Numbered from the stretch's first letter, positions 1 through 10,215 are shown. The stretch: DNA of 64,000 nt from Synergistales bacterium (GCA_018433595.1 JAHDQY010000009.1:124001-188000), one strand, 5' to 3'. The notes: generated by a model from the sequence alone, not told the origin. Numbers and translations: made by a program.

Positions 1-1
1 C

Positions 2-1693
2 CAGCAGCTTCTGGACCATCTGGAACTGGAGCGGGAGCGGGGCATCACGATCAAACTTGTCCCCGTGAGGATGCATTACAGGGCTAAAGATGGTGTCGAT
101 TATCTCCTGAACCTGATCGACACGCCGGGACATGTGGATTTTACCTATGAGGTTTCCCGTTCCCTGGCGGCCTCGGAAGGGGCCGTTCTCGTCGTTGACG
201 CCGCCCAGGGGGTGGAGGCGCAGACCGTTGCCAACGCCTATCTCGCCGTCGATCAGGGTCTGGAGATCATCCCTGTCGTGAACAAGATTGATCTCCCGTC
301 GGCACAGCCCGAGAGAGCGAAGCAGGAGCTGGAGGATGTCGTCGGCATCGACGCCTCCGGAGCGATTCTCGCCAGCGCCAAAGAGGGGCGCGGCATCGAC
401 GAGATCCTTGAGGCGATCGTCGCCTCTGTCCCGCCTCCTGCCGGCAGCGCGGAAGCGCCTCTGCAGGCCCTCATTTTCGATTCGGTCTATGACAATTACC
501 GCGGTGTCATCTGTTACGTTCGCATCGTCAACGGATCGGTTCGAGCGGGGCAGGAGGTGACCTTCATGGCGACGGGACTGGTCTACCAGATCGAAGAGGT
601 CGGCGTCTTCCGCCCGCAGATGGCGCCCGTCGACGAGCTCGGCGCTGGAGAGGTGGGCTACATCGTTGCCAATATCAAAAGCCTCACCGAAGCTCACGTC
701 GGGGATACGGTGACCGATGCCAGAAGGCCGGCTTCGGCTCCCCTTCCGGGATACCGCAAGGTGAAGCCCGTCGTCTTTTGCGGCTTCTACCCCATCGAAA
801 GGGAGAATTACCCCCAGCTTCGAGAGGCGCTCGAGAAGCTTCAGCTGAACGATTCAGCCATCTTTTTTGAACCGGAGACGTCGACGGCCCTAGGGTTCGG
901 CTTCCGTTGCGGCTTCCTGGGGCTTTTGCACATGGATATCGCCAGGGAACGTCTCCAGAGGGAATTCAACGTCGACCTTGTCGCCACGGCGCCGAACGTC
1001 GTCTATCACGTTCTGCTCACCGACGGCGAGGTCCGGGAGATTCACAGCCCGGCCGGATTGCCCGAGATCACACGAGTCGAGGAGATCCGGGAGCCGATCA
1101 TCCGGATCACTGCCTTCATCCCTTCCGACTATGTCGGTAAAACGATGCAGCTCTGCCAGGATCGACGGGGTGTCTTCGTCTCCATGGATTACATCACTCC
1201 CGAACGGGTCCGTCTCGTCTACGACCTCCCTCTGGCGGAGTTCATCATCGATTTCCATGACCGCCTCAAGTCGGCGACGCGAGGCTACGCCTCTCTCGAT
1301 TACGAGCAGCGGGGTTTCCAGGCTGCCGACCTCGTCAAGGTCGACGTCCTCATCAACGAGGAGCCTGTTGACGCCTTCTCCTTCATCTGCCATCAGGAGG
1401 CGGCTTTCCATCGTGGTCAGGCTGTCGTCCGCAAGCTGAAGGAACTCATTCCACGACAGCTCTTCGAGGTGCCTCTGCAGGCTGCCGTCGGCAAGAGAGT
1501 CATCGTCCGCCAAAACGTCAAACCCCTGCGGAAGGATGTCCTGGCCAAGTGCTACGGGGGCGATATCACCCGCAAACGCAAGCTTCTGGAGAAGCAGAAA
1601 GAAGGGAAGAAACGGATGAAGCAGATCGGTCGTGTCTCCGTCCCCCAGGAGGCTTTCCTTGCCTTCCTGGATGTCGACAGCGATGACGACTGA
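2..1693 (+). CDS. lepA: Elongation factor 4 (LepA), 5'-truncated by window edge
   Basis: Ribosome-associated translational GTPase that acts on stalled or mistranslocated ribosomes in the cytosol. The frame is open from nt 2, so about 45 N-terminal residues including the P-loop are outside the window. Visible are switch I RGITIK (nt 38-55), DTPGHVDF (nt 119-142) and NKID (about nt 281), then domain II, the EF-G-like domains and the LepA-specific C-terminal domain ending in the basic [16 protein letters not shown] stretch. An internal GTG at nt 65 is not the start, because LepA sequence continues upstream of it. hemW overlaps the stop codon, as commonly found. Family identity is certain; only the 5' end is missing. 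Confidence 0.97.
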   Translation, partial: QQLLDHLELERERGITIKLVPVRMHYRAKDGVDYLLNLIDTPGHVDFTYEVSRSLAASEGAVLVVDAAQGVEAQTVANAYLAVDQGLEIIPVVNKIDLPSAQPERAKQELEDVVGIDASGAILASAKEGRGIDEILEAIVASVPPPAGSAEAPLQALIFDSVYDNYRGVICYVRIVNGSVRAGQEVTFMATGLVYQIEEVGVFRPQMAPVDELGAGEVGYIVANIKSLTEAHVGDTVTDARRPASAPLPGYRKVKPVVFCGFYPIERENYPQLREALEKLQLNDSAIFFEPETSTALGFGFRCGFLGLLHMDIARERLQREFNVDLVATAPNVVYHVLLTDGEVREIHSPAGLPEITRVEEIREPIIRITAFIPSDYVGKTMQLCQDRRGVFVSMDYITPERVRLVYDLPLAEFIIDFHDRLKSATRGYASLDYEQRGFQAADLVKVDVLINEEPVDAFSFICHQEAAFHRGQAVVRKLKELIPRQLFEVPLQAAVGKRVIVRQNVKPLRKDVLAKCYGGDITRKRKLLEKQKEGKKRMKQIGRVSVPQEAFLAFLDVDSDDD

Positions 1694-2837
1694 GGGAGGG
1701 CGCGATTGCTCTCTCCGCTGCGACAGGGAGCCTCTGTCCCTTTACGTTCATATCCCCTTCTGCCGGAGCAAGTGTCCCTATTGCGCCTTTTACAGCGTTG
1801 TCCCCGGCGAGGGGGAACTCGACGCCTACCTGGAGGGGCTTGAAGGGGAGATCCTTCTCAGGCGGGAACGGATCGGCACCCCGGTCCCTCTCCGCTCCGT
1901 CTATTTCGGCGGAGGGACGCCGACAATCCTCGATGCGAGGCGGTGGGAGCGTCTTGTGGAGATGATGGAGTCGGCCTTCTCCTTCCGGGCGACGACGGAG
2001 GTCACCGTCGAGGCGAATCCCGAATCGCTGACGGGGTCCCACATCCGTCTCTGGCGTGACTGGAGGGTGAGTCGCGTCAGTCTGGGGGTCCAGAGCCTCG
2101 ATGACGCAGAACTCTGCCTTCTTCGACGGCCTCATGACAGCCGTCTCGCCCGAGGGGCGCTGGCTGCGTTGGCCGCCTCCGGCCTTTCCTTCAGCGCCGA
2201 TCTCATCTTCAACCTTCCCGGTCAGACCCTGAGAGACTGGCATCGGACGCTGCGGGAGGTTCTTTCCTTCGGGATGGAGCATCTTTCGCTCTACGAGCTG
2301 ATGATCGAAAGGGAATCGGCCTGGGGGCGTTGCCCGCCTCCAGGAATGGCTTCGGGTTATCCCTTCTACCGCTGGGCTCAATGGTATTTGGCTTTGAGAG
2401 GGTTTTTTCAGTATGAGATCGCCAGCTTCGCTTTGAACCGTCGCTGGAGCCGCCATAATCTGGCCTATTGGACCCGTTCTCCTGTCCTCGGGGTTGGTCC
2501 GGGGGCCTGGGGGTTCTTGGGAGGGAAGCGTTACCGGAATGCCGCCGACTTGAGGGAGTATCTCAGGAATATCGAGAAGGGGAAGCTGCCTGATGTCTTT
2601 TCGGAACGGCTCTCTCCAGAGGAATCCTCCCGGGAGGCGGCGGTCCTTGCCCTAAGGACGGCCTGGGGGATACCGTTGCGGCTTTTTGCCCTTCGCTATG
2701 GGAAAGAGGCTCTCCGGACGGTTTTGGCGTCTCTTGAAACGCTGCCGGATTCCCTTTTCCTTCGCACGAAAGAACAAGTGGCCCTTTCTCCCAAGGGCAT
2801 GCGGGTGGCCAACGCAATCTGGGAACGGCTCGTATAG
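1683..2837 (+). CDS. hemW: HemW-family radical SAM protein (coproporphyrinogen oxidase-like)
   Basis: Radical SAM protein of the HemW/HemN family, best known as a heme chaperone rather than a true coproporphyrinogen III oxidase. With the ATG at 1683 it has 384 residues. The [4Fe-4S]-SAM motif CxxxCxxC is Cys27/Cys31/Cys34 in [12 protein letters not shown], followed by the GGGTPT glycine motif and SLGVQSLDD. The start overlaps the end of lepA by 11 nt; ATG 1671 and GTG 1632 are in frame but give tails not seen in the family. The lepA-hemW pairing is common in bacteria. No heme-synthesis gene lies nearby, so a chaperone role is inferred from the family only. Confidence 0.9.
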   Translation: MTTEGGRDCSLRCDREPLSLYVHIPFCRSKCPYCAFYSVVPGEGELDAYLEGLEGEILLRRERIGTPVPLRSVYFGGGTPTILDARRWERLVEMMESAFSFRATTEVTVEANPESLTGSHIRLWRDWRVSRVSLGVQSLDDAELCLLRRPHDSRLARGALAALAASGLSFSADLIFNLPGQTLRDWHRTLREVLSFGMEHLSLYELMIERESAWGRCPPPGMASGYPFYRWAQWYLALRGFFQYEIASFALNRRWSRHNLAYWTRSPVLGVGPGAWGFLGGKRYRNAADLREYLRNIEKGKLPDVFSERLSPEESSREAAVLALRTAWGIPLRLFALRYGKEALRTVLASLETLPDSLFLRTKEQVALSPKGMRVANAIWERLV

Positions 2838-2852
2838 GCAGGAGGGGCGACC

Positions 2853-3440
2853 GTGGAGTGGAAAATTTTTGATATCGAGGGCGACGAAGAAGGGTTCTTC
2901 CAGTGGGTCCTTCTGACTCTTGCCGGAGCCTTCGAGTACAAGGAGTCGCCCTGTCCCGGCTATACCCGGACGGTGCGGGAGGATTTGCTTCCTTCCTTGC
3001 GTTTCCTCAAGGCCCCGACGGATCGGCGTCCCCTCTGGGGGCCCTTGCGGCTTTACGCGTCTTTGGGACGGAGCCGTTCTTTGGCGCTGCTTTGCGGCGA
3101 GGCTCTGGAAGGTCCTGTCGATTTTCTCCGCAAGCAGCAGGAATCCTCCTTCACGCTTCGGGACGCCCGGGCTGAACCGGCCGAAAGCAACTGGGGGCTT
3201 ATCGGCGTCACCTTTCCCGGTTGGGTGATCCTCTTCTCCGAAGATGTTGAAGAAGCCTGCCGTGACCGTTTTAACGACGGTTTTTCCGTGGCCTATCTGC
3301 CGGCGGGAAGCGTGAGTCTTTCCCTTCTGGATCCGGAACTTCCCGCCGAAGAGGCACTGCAGCTTCTTTTCGTCATGCTTCTCCAGTCGCTGCCTCTCCG
3401 CGAAAGTGCGGCAGGCAATGGCCCATCCGACGAATCTTAG
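2853..3440 (+). CDS. Uncharacterised protein, 195 aa
   Basis: I do not recognise this protein. It starts at GTG 2853 behind AGGAGGGG, 15 nt after hemW, so it is probably co-transcribed with lepA-hemW. It is soluble-looking, with no signal peptide or clear transmembrane segment, and has a mixed alpha/beta profile with a central hydrophobic strand (WVILFSEDVEE) and an aliphatic C-terminal helix. Its codon use resembles that of its neighbours, which supports it being a real gene. It ends 4 nt into the convergent yedF gene. No catalytic motif is visible and no function is proposed. Confidence 0.75.
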   Translation: MEWKIFDIEGDEEGFFQWVLLTLAGAFEYKESPCPGYTRTVREDLLPSLRFLKAPTDRRPLWGPLRLYASLGRSRSLALLCGEALEGPVDFLRKQQESSFTLRDARAEPAESNWGLIGVTFPGWVILFSEDVEEACRDRFNDGFSVAYLPAGSVSLSLLDPELPAEEALQLLFVMLLQSLPLRESAAGNGPSDES

Positions 3441-4033
3441 CCGATAGAGAGCCTTTTTGCCGCGGCGAAGAGAGCTTCGGTGATCTCGAACATGTTGGAG
3501 ATCGTACCGACGGAGACGCGCTCGGTGATTCCGAAGTGGTTGGTGCAGGTGCCGCAGACGAGAAGGCGGACTCCCCGGTCCTGAAGGGATTTGAGGCTTT
3601 CGCAGGTCGAGTGCTCCTCAAGGGTCAGAGTGACGGCCTCGTTCATGAGCGCCACCGTACGGGGCGGTTCGCTCCGCTGGGCGATAGTCCCAAGGAAGGC
3701 TTTCATCAGAACCTCTCCGAGAGCTTTATCGCTGCCTCCCAACGTGGCCGTGGCGATGAGAAGGCTCTCGTCGGCCAGGGCTGTCCTGGCCGACGCTCCC
3801 TCGTTCTTGGGTTCGGCGGATTTCCCCCGGCGTGCAGTGATGATGATTCGGGGTGCTGTGCCCTTCTTCTCCGTCTGCCAGCCGGCGTTTTCGAGGAAAC
3901 GCCTTACGTTTGAGGCGGAGATGGTATTGTCAACAAGGACTTCCACGGAGTCGGCCTCCGCGTCGAGGGCGGCTTTCGTCATCATGACGGGTTTGGGGCA
4001 GACCTGGCCTCGGGCATCGACGGTTGTTTTCAT
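3437..4033 (-). CDS. yedF: Sulfurtransferase-like selenium metabolism protein YedF
   Basis: A 198-residue two-domain protein. The N-terminal TusA-like fold carries the CPKP signature (Cys12, DARGQVCPKP); the C-terminal DsrE/F-like domain has CGTC near residue 160. YedF proteins co-occur with selenocysteine genes and are annotated as selenium metabolism factors, though the reaction is not settled. The start at 4033 is chosen because AGGAG lies about 10 nt upstream and the TusA domain begins there; the upstream open frame has no family similarity. The gene follows pncA on the minus strand and is divergent from selA-selB, which supports a selenium-linked role. Confidence 0.88.
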   Translation of the reverse strand: MKTTVDARGQVCPKPVMMTKAALDAEADSVEVLVDNTISASNVRRFLENAGWQTEKKGTAPRIIITARRGKSAEPKNEGASARTALADESLLIATATLGGSDKALGEVLMKAFLGTIAQRSEPPRTVALMNEAVTLTLEEHSTCESLKSLQDRGVRLLVCGTCTNHFGITERVSVGTISNMFEITEALFAAAKRLSIG

Positions 4034-4067
4034 GGTGTCAATCTCCTTCCCTGTAGCATCGCGTCTT

Positions 4068-4655
4068 TTACTGCCGGAGCAGGAGGAGTGAGAAGGATTC
4101 AATGACCAGTCCGCCCCTGTCGCGGATTTCTTCAAGAGCTCGAGTGTCGTCCCCCCTGTCGACGTTAACGCCTTTGACGGCATCGCTGACGACGTAAGTT
4201 TCAAGACCCAGAGAGAGGGAGTCAAGCGCCGTGGCTTTGACGCAATAGTCTGTGGCGAGGCCGACGATGAAGATCCTTTCGATGCCTTGCCCCGCCAGCT
4301 TTCTGCCAAGCTCCGTGCCGTCGAAGGCGGAAAGGGCCTCTTGTTCTCCGCAGGCCTTGCTGATGATCAACGGGTGGAGCGGGACCTTCAGTTCGGCATG
4401 AAAGGCTGCACCCTTCGTCCCGGCTACGCAATGAGGAGGCCAGGGGCCGCCTTGGGCGACGAAGCTGGTGTGGTCGGCCGGGTGCCAGTCCCGGCTGTAG
4501 GCGACAAGGGCCTTGGCCGACAGAAAACGGTCGACGAGCTCATTGATGACAGGGATGATTGCGTCGCCTTCTTCGACGGCAAGAGCGCCGCCGGGGCAGA
4601 AGTCGTTCTGGACATCGACGACGATGAGGGCGTCGGTTTCTCCGATTTTTTTCAT
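4068..4655 (-). CDS. pncA: Nicotinamidase / isochorismatase-family hydrolase
   Basis: Likely nicotinamidase, hydrolysing nicotinamide to nicotinate for NAD salvage in the cytosol. At 195 residues it matches the usual PncA size. The catalytic triad is Asp14 (VDVQNDF), Lys100 and Cys138 (GLATDYCVK); the metal site is Asp56, His58 and His62 in DWHPADHTSF. ATG 4655 is preferred because GGAGG (4664-4668 on the complement) lies 8 nt upstream; GTG 4664 would start inside that site. A TATAAT-like hexamer sits at 4676-4681 on the minus strand. It is first in a pncA-yedF pair divergent from selA. Other isochorismatase-family amidases remain possible, but the motif set is PncA-like. Confidence 0.85.
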   Translation of the reverse strand: MKKIGETDALIVVDVQNDFCPGGALAVEEGDAIIPVINELVDRFLSAKALVAYSRDWHPADHTSFVAQGGPWPPHCVAGTKGAAFHAELKVPLHPLIISKACGEQEALSAFDGTELGRKLAGQGIERIFIVGLATDYCVKATALDSLSLGLETYVVSDAVKGVNVDRGDDTRALEEIRDRGGLVIESFSLLLLRQ

Positions 4656-4778
4656 GGCTGTCACCTCCCATAAGGATTATACCTTCTCGACATAGTAAAG
4701 ACCCGTCTGCGATAGAATGGTTAGGAAGAGATGTTTTCGCCCGACTTTTTATTTGAGCAGAATCAGGAGGGAGAACTT

Positions 4779-6191
4779 GTGCGCGACGAGATTCACAACC
4801 TGCTGAGGCAGATTCCCCCTATGGACGAGCTGTTGTCCCGCCCCTGGGTGAGCGAGATTGAGCTTCTTCTCGGCCGTGAGGCCATGAAGTCCGTCTTTGC
4901 CGACGTGATCGGCGAGCTCCGAATGGACCTTCGCGAGGGGAAGAGCGTCGACATCAATGTCAGGCGTATCGAGGGAGAGGCTCGTAAACGGCTTCAATTG
5001 AAGGCTGCCGTAAGTCTTTGTCCCGTCATCAATGCGACGGGCATCGTCATTCACACCAACCTGGGGCGTTCCGTTCTGCCTCGCGAAGCCCTTGAGGCCG
5101 TCGTCGCTACAGGAGGGCGCTACAGCAACCTTGAGTATCGTCTTGACGAGGGGGGGAGGGGACAGCGCAACGATCACGTGGAATGGCTTCTCTGCCAGAT
5201 CACCGGTGCTGATGCGGCTCTTGTCGTCAATAACAACGCCGCCGCCGTCCTCCTCTGCCTCTCCGCTCTCGCCCGGGATCGCGAGGCCGTTGTCTCTCGC
5301 GGCGAGCTGGTAGAAATCGGCGGTTCTTTTCGGATACCCGATGTCATGGCCTTCGCCGGGACGAAGATGATCGAGGTCGGGACGACGAACCGAACGTATC
5401 TGGCCGACTATGCCGGGGCCGTTACGGCCGAGACCTCCATGCTTCTCAAGGTGCATCCCTCCAATTATCGGATCGTCGGCTTTCATGCTGAGGCCTCCCG
5501 TGAGGAACTTGCCGCTCTTGCCCGAGAGAAGGATCTGATCCTTCTCGAGGATCTCGGCAGTGGCGTTGTCACCGACCTCGCGTCCAGCGGTCTCGAAGGA
5601 GAGCCGACAGTGCGTCAATGCCTCCTGGCCGGCGTCGATGTCGTCACCTTCTCGGGAGATAAACTTCTCGGCGGTCCTCAGATCGGAGTGGTCGCAGGAC
5701 GGAAACAGATCGTCGAATGCCTTCGCCGTTTCCCCCTCCTGCGGGCCTTGAGAGTCGACAAGATGACCCTGGCGGCTCTTGAGATCGTTCTGCGCCTCTA
5801 CCTTCAGGGCAAGAGCGGGGCGATTCCGACGGTGCACATGCTCCGTCTTTCCGGCGAGGAGCTCCGTTCCCGTGCCCAGGCTCTGGCTTGCCGGCTGAGG
5901 GAGGTCTTTCCTCAGGGGACATTCGAGGCCATTCCCGCCGAAGACGCCGTCGGAGGGGGGGCCTTTCCGGAACACCCCTTGCCGGGCTGGGCCGTCGCCA
6001 TGACCTTCCCCGGCCTGTCGAGTTCCTCTCTCCAGAGGAAGCTGCGAAAGGGAGCGTTCCCTGCCGTCGTCGGTATCTGGAACGATCGGGTCACGGCCCA
6101 TGTGCGCACTCTGCTGGATGGTGATGAGGAAAGGCTCGTACAGGCGCTGAACGATCTCGTCGGAGAAGGAGCTGAAGGTCTTGAGCGATGA
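4779..6191 (+). CDS. selA: L-seryl-tRNA(Sec) selenium transferase SelA
   Basis: PLP enzyme that converts Ser-tRNA(Sec) to Sec-tRNA(Sec) using selenophosphate. GTG 4779 gives 470 residues and is chosen because AGGAGG (4765-4770) is 8 nt upstream, the SelA N-terminal motif (LLRQIPPMDELL) follows at once, and the PLP lysine in FSGDKLLGG falls at residue 295, the same number as in E. coli. ATG 4731 would add 16 residues. Fully conserved blocks include NATGIVIHTNLGRS and NNNAAAVLL. It overlaps selB by 11 nt. Its product pathway is completed by selD in the same window, which itself requires Sec insertion. Confidence 0.96.
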   Translation: MRDEIHNLLRQIPPMDELLSRPWVSEIELLLGREAMKSVFADVIGELRMDLREGKSVDINVRRIEGEARKRLQLKAAVSLCPVINATGIVIHTNLGRSVLPREALEAVVATGGRYSNLEYRLDEGGRGQRNDHVEWLLCQITGADAALVVNNNAAAVLLCLSALARDREAVVSRGELVEIGGSFRIPDVMAFAGTKMIEVGTTNRTYLADYAGAVTAETSMLLKVHPSNYRIVGFHAEASREELAALAREKDLILLEDLGSGVVTDLASSGLEGEPTVRQCLLAGVDVVTFSGDKLLGGPQIGVVAGRKQIVECLRRFPLLRALRVDKMTLAALEIVLRLYLQGKSGAIPTVHMLRLSGEELRSRAQALACRLREVFPQGTFEAIPAEDAVGGGAFPEHPLPGWAVAMTFPGLSSSSLQRKLRKGAFPAVVGIWNDRVTAHVRTLLDGDEERLVQALNDLVGEGAEGLER

Positions 6192-8097
6192 TTCTCGGGA
6201 ACTCTCTCTGGTTTTGGGAACGGCCGGTCATATCGATCACGGCAAGACTTCTTTGGTCCGGGCCCTGACGGGGACCGATTGTGATCGCCTTTCGGAGGAA
6301 AAAAAACGGGGAATCACCATTGAGCTCGGATTTGCCTCGCTGAGGCTGGCTGACGGCAGAATCGTCAGCATCGTCGACGTTCCCGGCCACGAACGGTTTA
6401 TCCGCCAGATGGTGGCCGGAGCGGCCGGGATCGACGCCGTTCTTTTCGTCGTCGCCGCCGATGAGGGCGTCATGCCTCAGACAAGGGAGCACCTGGAAAT
6501 TCTTTCGCTCCTGGGCATTCGCCGGGGAATCGTCGCCTTGACGAAAATCGATGCCGTCGATGACGATCTGCTGGAACTGGCTCGAATGGATGTCGAGACT
6601 CTTCTCAAGGGAACTTTCCTTGAAGGGGCTGCCATCGTTCCGCTCTCATCCGTGGACGGCAGGGGCATTGATGCCTTGAAGGCCGAGATCGGCCGTCTTG
6701 TCGACGAACTTCAGCCCCGGCGATGGGAGGGGCTTTTCTTCCTCCCCATCGACAGGGCTTTCCCCATCTCCGGGTTTGGCACTGTCGTCACGGGGACGGC
6801 TTACAGCGGGCGGATCCGTCTCGGTGAAGAGGTCTCTATCCTTCCCGCCGATGTCAGGGGGAAGGTCCGAAGCCTCCAGGTTCATGGCAAAGCCGTCGAA
6901 GCCGCTTCCGCAGGGCAGCGTGTGGCGCTTAATCTTGCCGGTATCTCCATCGATTCCTTGGAGAAAGGCGATGTCCTCTGCCCCTCCGACCTTTTCGAGC
7001 CGACCTCCTGTGTCGATGTCTCTTTCCAGCTCCTCCCTTCCGCCGCGGAGCCTCTTCGTCACTGGCAGCGGATCCGTCTTCATCTGGGGACTTCCGATGT
7101 GTTGGCCAGGATCTCCTTTCTTGACCGCAGTGAAATTCACGCCGGAGAGAGAGCTGTCGCTCAACTCGTCACGGAATCCCCCCTTGTCGGACTTCTGGGG
7201 CAGCCTTTCGTGGTGCGTTTCTACAGCCCCCTGAAAACGATAGGAGGGGGCAGAATTCTCAACGTCTACGGCCATAAGCCTCGTGGGGCTTCCGCACGCA
7301 GAGAGCGCCTTTCCTGGCTTTGTGATATCGAAGAGCGCCTTGAGGCAGGGAAGAGCCTTGTCGAGGTTTTTGTCGATCGTCATGGGCTGCTGCCGCTTCC
7401 CGAGGCTGTCCGCCTTCTGCAGGAGGTCCCGCTCGCCTTGACAGAGGCTGCCCAGAAGAATTCTTCGATGACTCTTTTAAGGGCAGGGTCGGAATATCTC
7501 CTCTCCTCTCGGTGGATGGCCTCCCTAGAAGGACGAGCCCAAAGAGCACTCAGCGTCTTTCACGAGAAGGAGCCCTTCCTTAAAGGTATTTCCCCGGAGC
7601 GTTTCTTCCGGGAGATCCTCCCCGGCGGGGATCTCAAGCTTCTCAAGGCCTTGGGCAAACTGCTTGTCGACAAGGGGACAGTCTGTTTCGACGAAGGGTT
7701 CTTTCGGCTTCCTTCTTTCGTTCCTACGCGCAATGAGCTCTTCCTTGAGCGGAGCGAAAAGCTGCTGGGGCTTTGCCGTGAGAGGAAATTTCAGTTTCCC
7801 GAGATCGAGGAGGCCCAATCCTTGCTGGGGCTGCCTGTCACCGAATTCCAGTCTTTGTTGAATGCCCTGAGACAGAAGAAGCAGGTCGCGATTCTTGCCG
7901 AAACCTTTCTTCTCTGCGAAGAGGTGGAAGAAGAGCTTCTTCGTCAGGTTGCGGCTCTTGGAGAGGCGATCACCCTTGCGTCTGTCCGGGATCTGACAGG
8001 GAGCACCAGACGATTTGTCCTCCCCCTCCTGGAGTATTGGGATTCACGGGGAATTACCCGACGAGTCGGTGACAAGCGCATTTTGCTTAAAAAGTAA
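6181..8097 (+). CDS. selB: Selenocysteine-specific elongation factor SelB
   Basis: GTPase that delivers Sec-tRNA(Sec) to UGA codons by binding the mRNA SECIS hairpin. It has 638 residues, starting at TTG 6181 inside the end of selA, with AGGAG upstream. The EF-Tu-like part has GHIDHGKT (residues 16-23), DVPGHERFI and TKID. Domains II/III follow, and the C-terminal third consists of winged-helix repeats that bind SECIS RNA. The start of the G domain allows only a very short N-terminal tail, so the TTG is well supported. With selA it forms a translationally coupled pair. The tRNA(Sec) gene was not found in the window. Confidence 0.96.
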   Translation: MSDDSRELSLVLGTAGHIDHGKTSLVRALTGTDCDRLSEEKKRGITIELGFASLRLADGRIVSIVDVPGHERFIRQMVAGAAGIDAVLFVVAADEGVMPQTREHLEILSLLGIRRGIVALTKIDAVDDDLLELARMDVETLLKGTFLEGAAIVPLSSVDGRGIDALKAEIGRLVDELQPRRWEGLFFLPIDRAFPISGFGTVVTGTAYSGRIRLGEEVSILPADVRGKVRSLQVHGKAVEAASAGQRVALNLAGISIDSLEKGDVLCPSDLFEPTSCVDVSFQLLPSAAEPLRHWQRIRLHLGTSDVLARISFLDRSEIHAGERAVAQLVTESPLVGLLGQPFVVRFYSPLKTIGGGRILNVYGHKPRGASARRERLSWLCDIEERLEAGKSLVEVFVDRHGLLPLPEAVRLLQEVPLALTEAAQKNSSMTLLRAGSEYLLSSRWMASLEGRAQRALSVFHEKEPFLKGISPERFFREILPGGDLKLLKALGKLLVDKGTVCFDEGFFRLPSFVPTRNELFLERSEKLLGLCRERKFQFPEIEEAQSLLGLPVTEFQSLLNALRQKKQVAILAETFLLCEEVEEELLRQVAALGEAITLASVRDLTGSTRRFVLPLLEYWDSRGITRRVGDKRILLKK

Positions 8098-8148
8098 TGA
8101 TCTCTTTGCTCTACGCTCATCAGGCCGCCGACCTCTTTCTGATTTGGC

Positions 8149-8177
8149 TTGTATAGTTCGAAATTGTGTGGTAAAAT
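8149..8177 (+). promoter_or_regulatory. Sigma70-type promoter for veg
   Basis: TTGTAT (8149-8154), a 17-nt spacer and TAAAAT (8172-8177) precede the veg start at 8209 by about 30 nt. It sits in the gap after selB, which suggests veg is transcribed separately. Confidence 0.6.
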
Positions 8178-8208
8178 GACACAAAACGTATTCCCAGGAG
8201 TGAGGCCC

Positions 8209-8457
8209 ATGAGCCGTAACAGTCTTTGCGGCATCCGAGAAAGGATCGCCTTGCATAAAGGTTCTCGTGTGAGGTATCGTGCCTCGAGAGGGCGGCGGAA
8301 GGTGGAGGAGCGTCAGGGAGTCATCCTCGAAACGTATCCCAATCTTTTCACTATGTATATCGAGTCCCAACAGAGTACCGTCTCCTTCCGTTACGCTGAA
8401 CTGCTCACCCGTGAGGTGGAGCTGGAGATCCTTCCGGGGCGGGAAAAGCTAGTTTAG
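8209..8457 (+). CDS. veg: Veg-family protein
   Basis: Small (82-residue) Veg-family protein (DUF1021). In Bacillus subtilis Veg is abundant and linked to biofilm gene control; its biochemical role is unclear. The conserved core GRRKVEERQGVILETYP, followed by an SFRYAELLT block, is plainly present at residues 25-66. ATG 8209 is preferred because the family begins about 20 residues before this core; a start 60 nt upstream would overlap the promoter. It is followed by a hairpin and then ispE; veg-ispE adjacency is also known in Firmicutes. Confidence 0.85.
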   Translation: MSRNSLCGIRERIALHKGSRVRYRASRGRRKVEERQGVILETYPNLFTMYIESQQSTVSFRYAELLTREVELEILPGREKLV

Positions 8458-8479
8458 CAGCCGTTTTTTTGCTCTCATC

Positions 8480-8504
8480 AGCCCCAGCCTTCAGCGCTGG
8501 GGCT
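8480..8504 (+). terminator. Hairpin after veg, probable terminator
   Basis: AGCCCCAGC (8480-8488) pairs perfectly with GCTGGGGCT (8496-8504) across a 7-nt loop, followed by only TTCCC, so termination may be partial and ispE could be reached by read-through. Confidence 0.6.
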
Positions 8505-8545
8505 TTCCCATGTCCGGTGCACCTGAGCCAAGGGGGAATTCGGTG

Positions 8546-9409
8546 ATGAATCATGTGGTTTACTCTCCGGCAAAGCTCAACCTGACTCTTCGTGTCGGCG
8601 GCAGAAATGGGGACGGATACCATGAGATTGTCTCCCTTTTTCTTCGTCTCCCCGCCGTGGAAACATTGACAATAAACAGGAAAGATGAGGATAATGTCAG
8701 GGACGACCTGGTGACGCACACCGTAGCCGTGCCGGGAGTGAATCTCGTCACGAAGGCAGCCGAAGGGCTCCGGAAGTTGGGGTGGCCTCTGCCGCCCCTT
8801 GAGATCTCGATATGGAAACAGGTGCCTCCCGGAACCGGGTTCGGGGCCGGGAGCGGCAATGCGGCGGCCTTTCTCGGGTGGGCATCCCGCTATTTGAGGC
8901 TCCCCCTTCCCTCTCATTTCGCGAAGTCTCTCGGTGCCGACGTGCCCTTCCTTCTGGGCGGATCCTCGCTTGCTCTTGCCGGCGGTGTCGGAGAACGGTT
9001 GGAGGCGCTGGAGCCGTTGCCGAGGCTGTCTGTCTTCCTTGTCGTTCCGACCTGGTCTTCGTCGACGGCCGAAGCCTTTGCCGATCTTGACTACCGCAGG
9101 AAAGCGGCGAAGAGGTCTGCCGGTGCTCTCGCGGACTATCGGAGTGAAATCGAAGGGGTTGTGAAAGCGCTTAGGCAGGGCCTTCCCATCGGCTTCTTGC
9201 CCAATGACTTCTCCGCCTTGTTGATTGAAAAACACCCTGATTACCTCGCTTTTTTTGCAGCGGCCCAAGAGGCGAAGAGCCTGGCCTGGGGCATCAGCGG
9301 AAGCGGCAGCGGTGCTTTTGCCCTTCTCGATGATGGACGCGGTCTTTCGGAGCTGATGAGCTGGGCCTCGTCCTCACCATGGATCACCCATCTTTTTGTA
9401 CTGGAGTGA
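8546..9409 (+). CDS. ispE: 4-diphosphocytidyl-2-C-methyl-D-erythritol kinase IspE
   Basis: GHMP kinase of the MEP (non-mevalonate) isoprenoid pathway; it phosphorylates CDP-methylerythritol. The 287-residue protein opens with YSPAKLNLTLRV and has the ATP-binding glycine motif PPGTGFGAGSGNAA near residues 93-106, plus the C-terminal GISGSGSGAFAL block. ATG 8546 is chosen with AGGGGG 9 nt upstream; GTG 8543 is an equally placed alternative. The final codons overlap the region just before purR, the arrangement also known in Bacillus (veg-ispE-purR). Confidence 0.92.
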   Translation: MNHVVYSPAKLNLTLRVGGRNGDGYHEIVSLFLRLPAVETLTINRKDEDNVRDDLVTHTVAVPGVNLVTKAAEGLRKLGWPLPPLEISIWKQVPPGTGFGAGSGNAAAFLGWASRYLRLPLPSHFAKSLGADVPFLLGGSSLALAGGVGERLEALEPLPRLSVFLVVPTWSSSTAEAFADLDYRRKAAKRSAGALADYRSEIEGVVKALRQGLPIGFLPNDFSALLIEKHPDYLAFFAAAQEAKSLAWGISGSGSGAFALLDDGRGLSELMSWASSSPWITHLFVLE

Positions 9410-9417
9410 GAGTCCGA

Positions 9418-10215
9418 ATGAGGGGACAGAGAACGGAGCGACTTGTCCGAATGGCTGCGCGGTTGCTTCTCTTTCCGGCGAAACAGGTTTCATTGACGCA
9501 GATGGCCAACGCCTTTCAGGTTTCGAAGACCGTGATCAGCGACGATGTCTCCATTATCGACAGCGCTCTTTCCCAGGAAGAGCTGGGGCGCGTCATCGTC
9601 GACAGAGGACGGAGCGGAGGTGCCTCCTTCGTGCCCGCTCTTACGGCTGGTCTGAGGCGAAAATGGCTGGAGGCCGTGGCGGAGCTGATCTCCCAGGAGG
9701 AGCGGGTGCTGCCCGGCGGCTTGCTCTATTACAGCGACATTCTCTTCGACCCCAATTATGCCCTGCCTCTGGGCCTGGCCCTTGCCTCCGATTTTGCCTC
9801 GGCAGGTGCGGACGTGGTGATGACGTCGGAGGTGAAGGGCATTCCTCTGGCTCTTTACGTAGCTCAAGCCCTAGGCACTCCCCTCGCCGTCTGCCGTTTC
9901 CGCAATCGAGCCAGCGACGGAGCTGCTGTCGGTGTTCATTTTCCCACCCTTTCCGGTGATGTGCGGACGATGTATATGGGAACACGACAGCTGCGCAAAG
10001 GTGCGAAGGTTCTAGTCATCGATGATTTCATGCGTGGCGGCAGCACCGTGGCGGGAATGTTGCTCGTTGCCCGCGAATTCGAAGCCGATGTCGTGGGGAC
10101 TGGCGTTTTTATCGCAGCCGCGGAGCCGGCGAAAAAGGCCGTCGACGATTATCGTGCCCTTTTTCAGCTCCAAAGGGAACCGGACGGAAGGGTTCGCATC
10201 GTGATCATCGATTAA
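9418..10215 (+). CDS. purR: Bacillus-type purine operon repressor PurR
   Basis: Transcriptional repressor of the Bacillus PurR type: a winged-helix N-terminal domain (residues 1-75) fused to a phosphoribosyltransferase-fold domain that senses PRPP. The PRPP motif VLVIDDFMRGGSTV lies around residue 200. It has 265 residues from ATG 9418; GTG 9406 is an in-frame alternative. It lies 8 nt after ispE as in Bacillus. No PurBox-regulated purine operon is nearby (purB lies about 51 kb away), so targets cannot be named from this window. Confidence 0.9.
   Translation: MRGQRTERLVRMAARLLLFPAKQVSLTQMANAFQVSKTVISDDVSIIDSALSQEELGRVIVDRGRSGGASFVPALTAGLRRKWLEAVAELISQEERVLPGGLLYYSDILFDPNYALPLGLALASDFASAGADVVMTSEVKGIPLALYVAQALGTPLAVCRFRNRASDGAAVGVHFPTLSGDVRTMYMGTRQLRKGAKVLVIDDFMRGGSTVAGMLLVAREFEADVVGTGVFIAAAEPAKKAVDDYRALFQLQREPDGRVRIVIID

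Noticed and set aside
4749-6101. Long antisense open frame (450 codons) opposite selA
   Set aside because: It mirrors a conserved gene and has no family-like sequence; such frames are common in GC-rich coding DNA. The same applies to 11353-12615, 32519-33643, 33771-34826 and 37219-38337.
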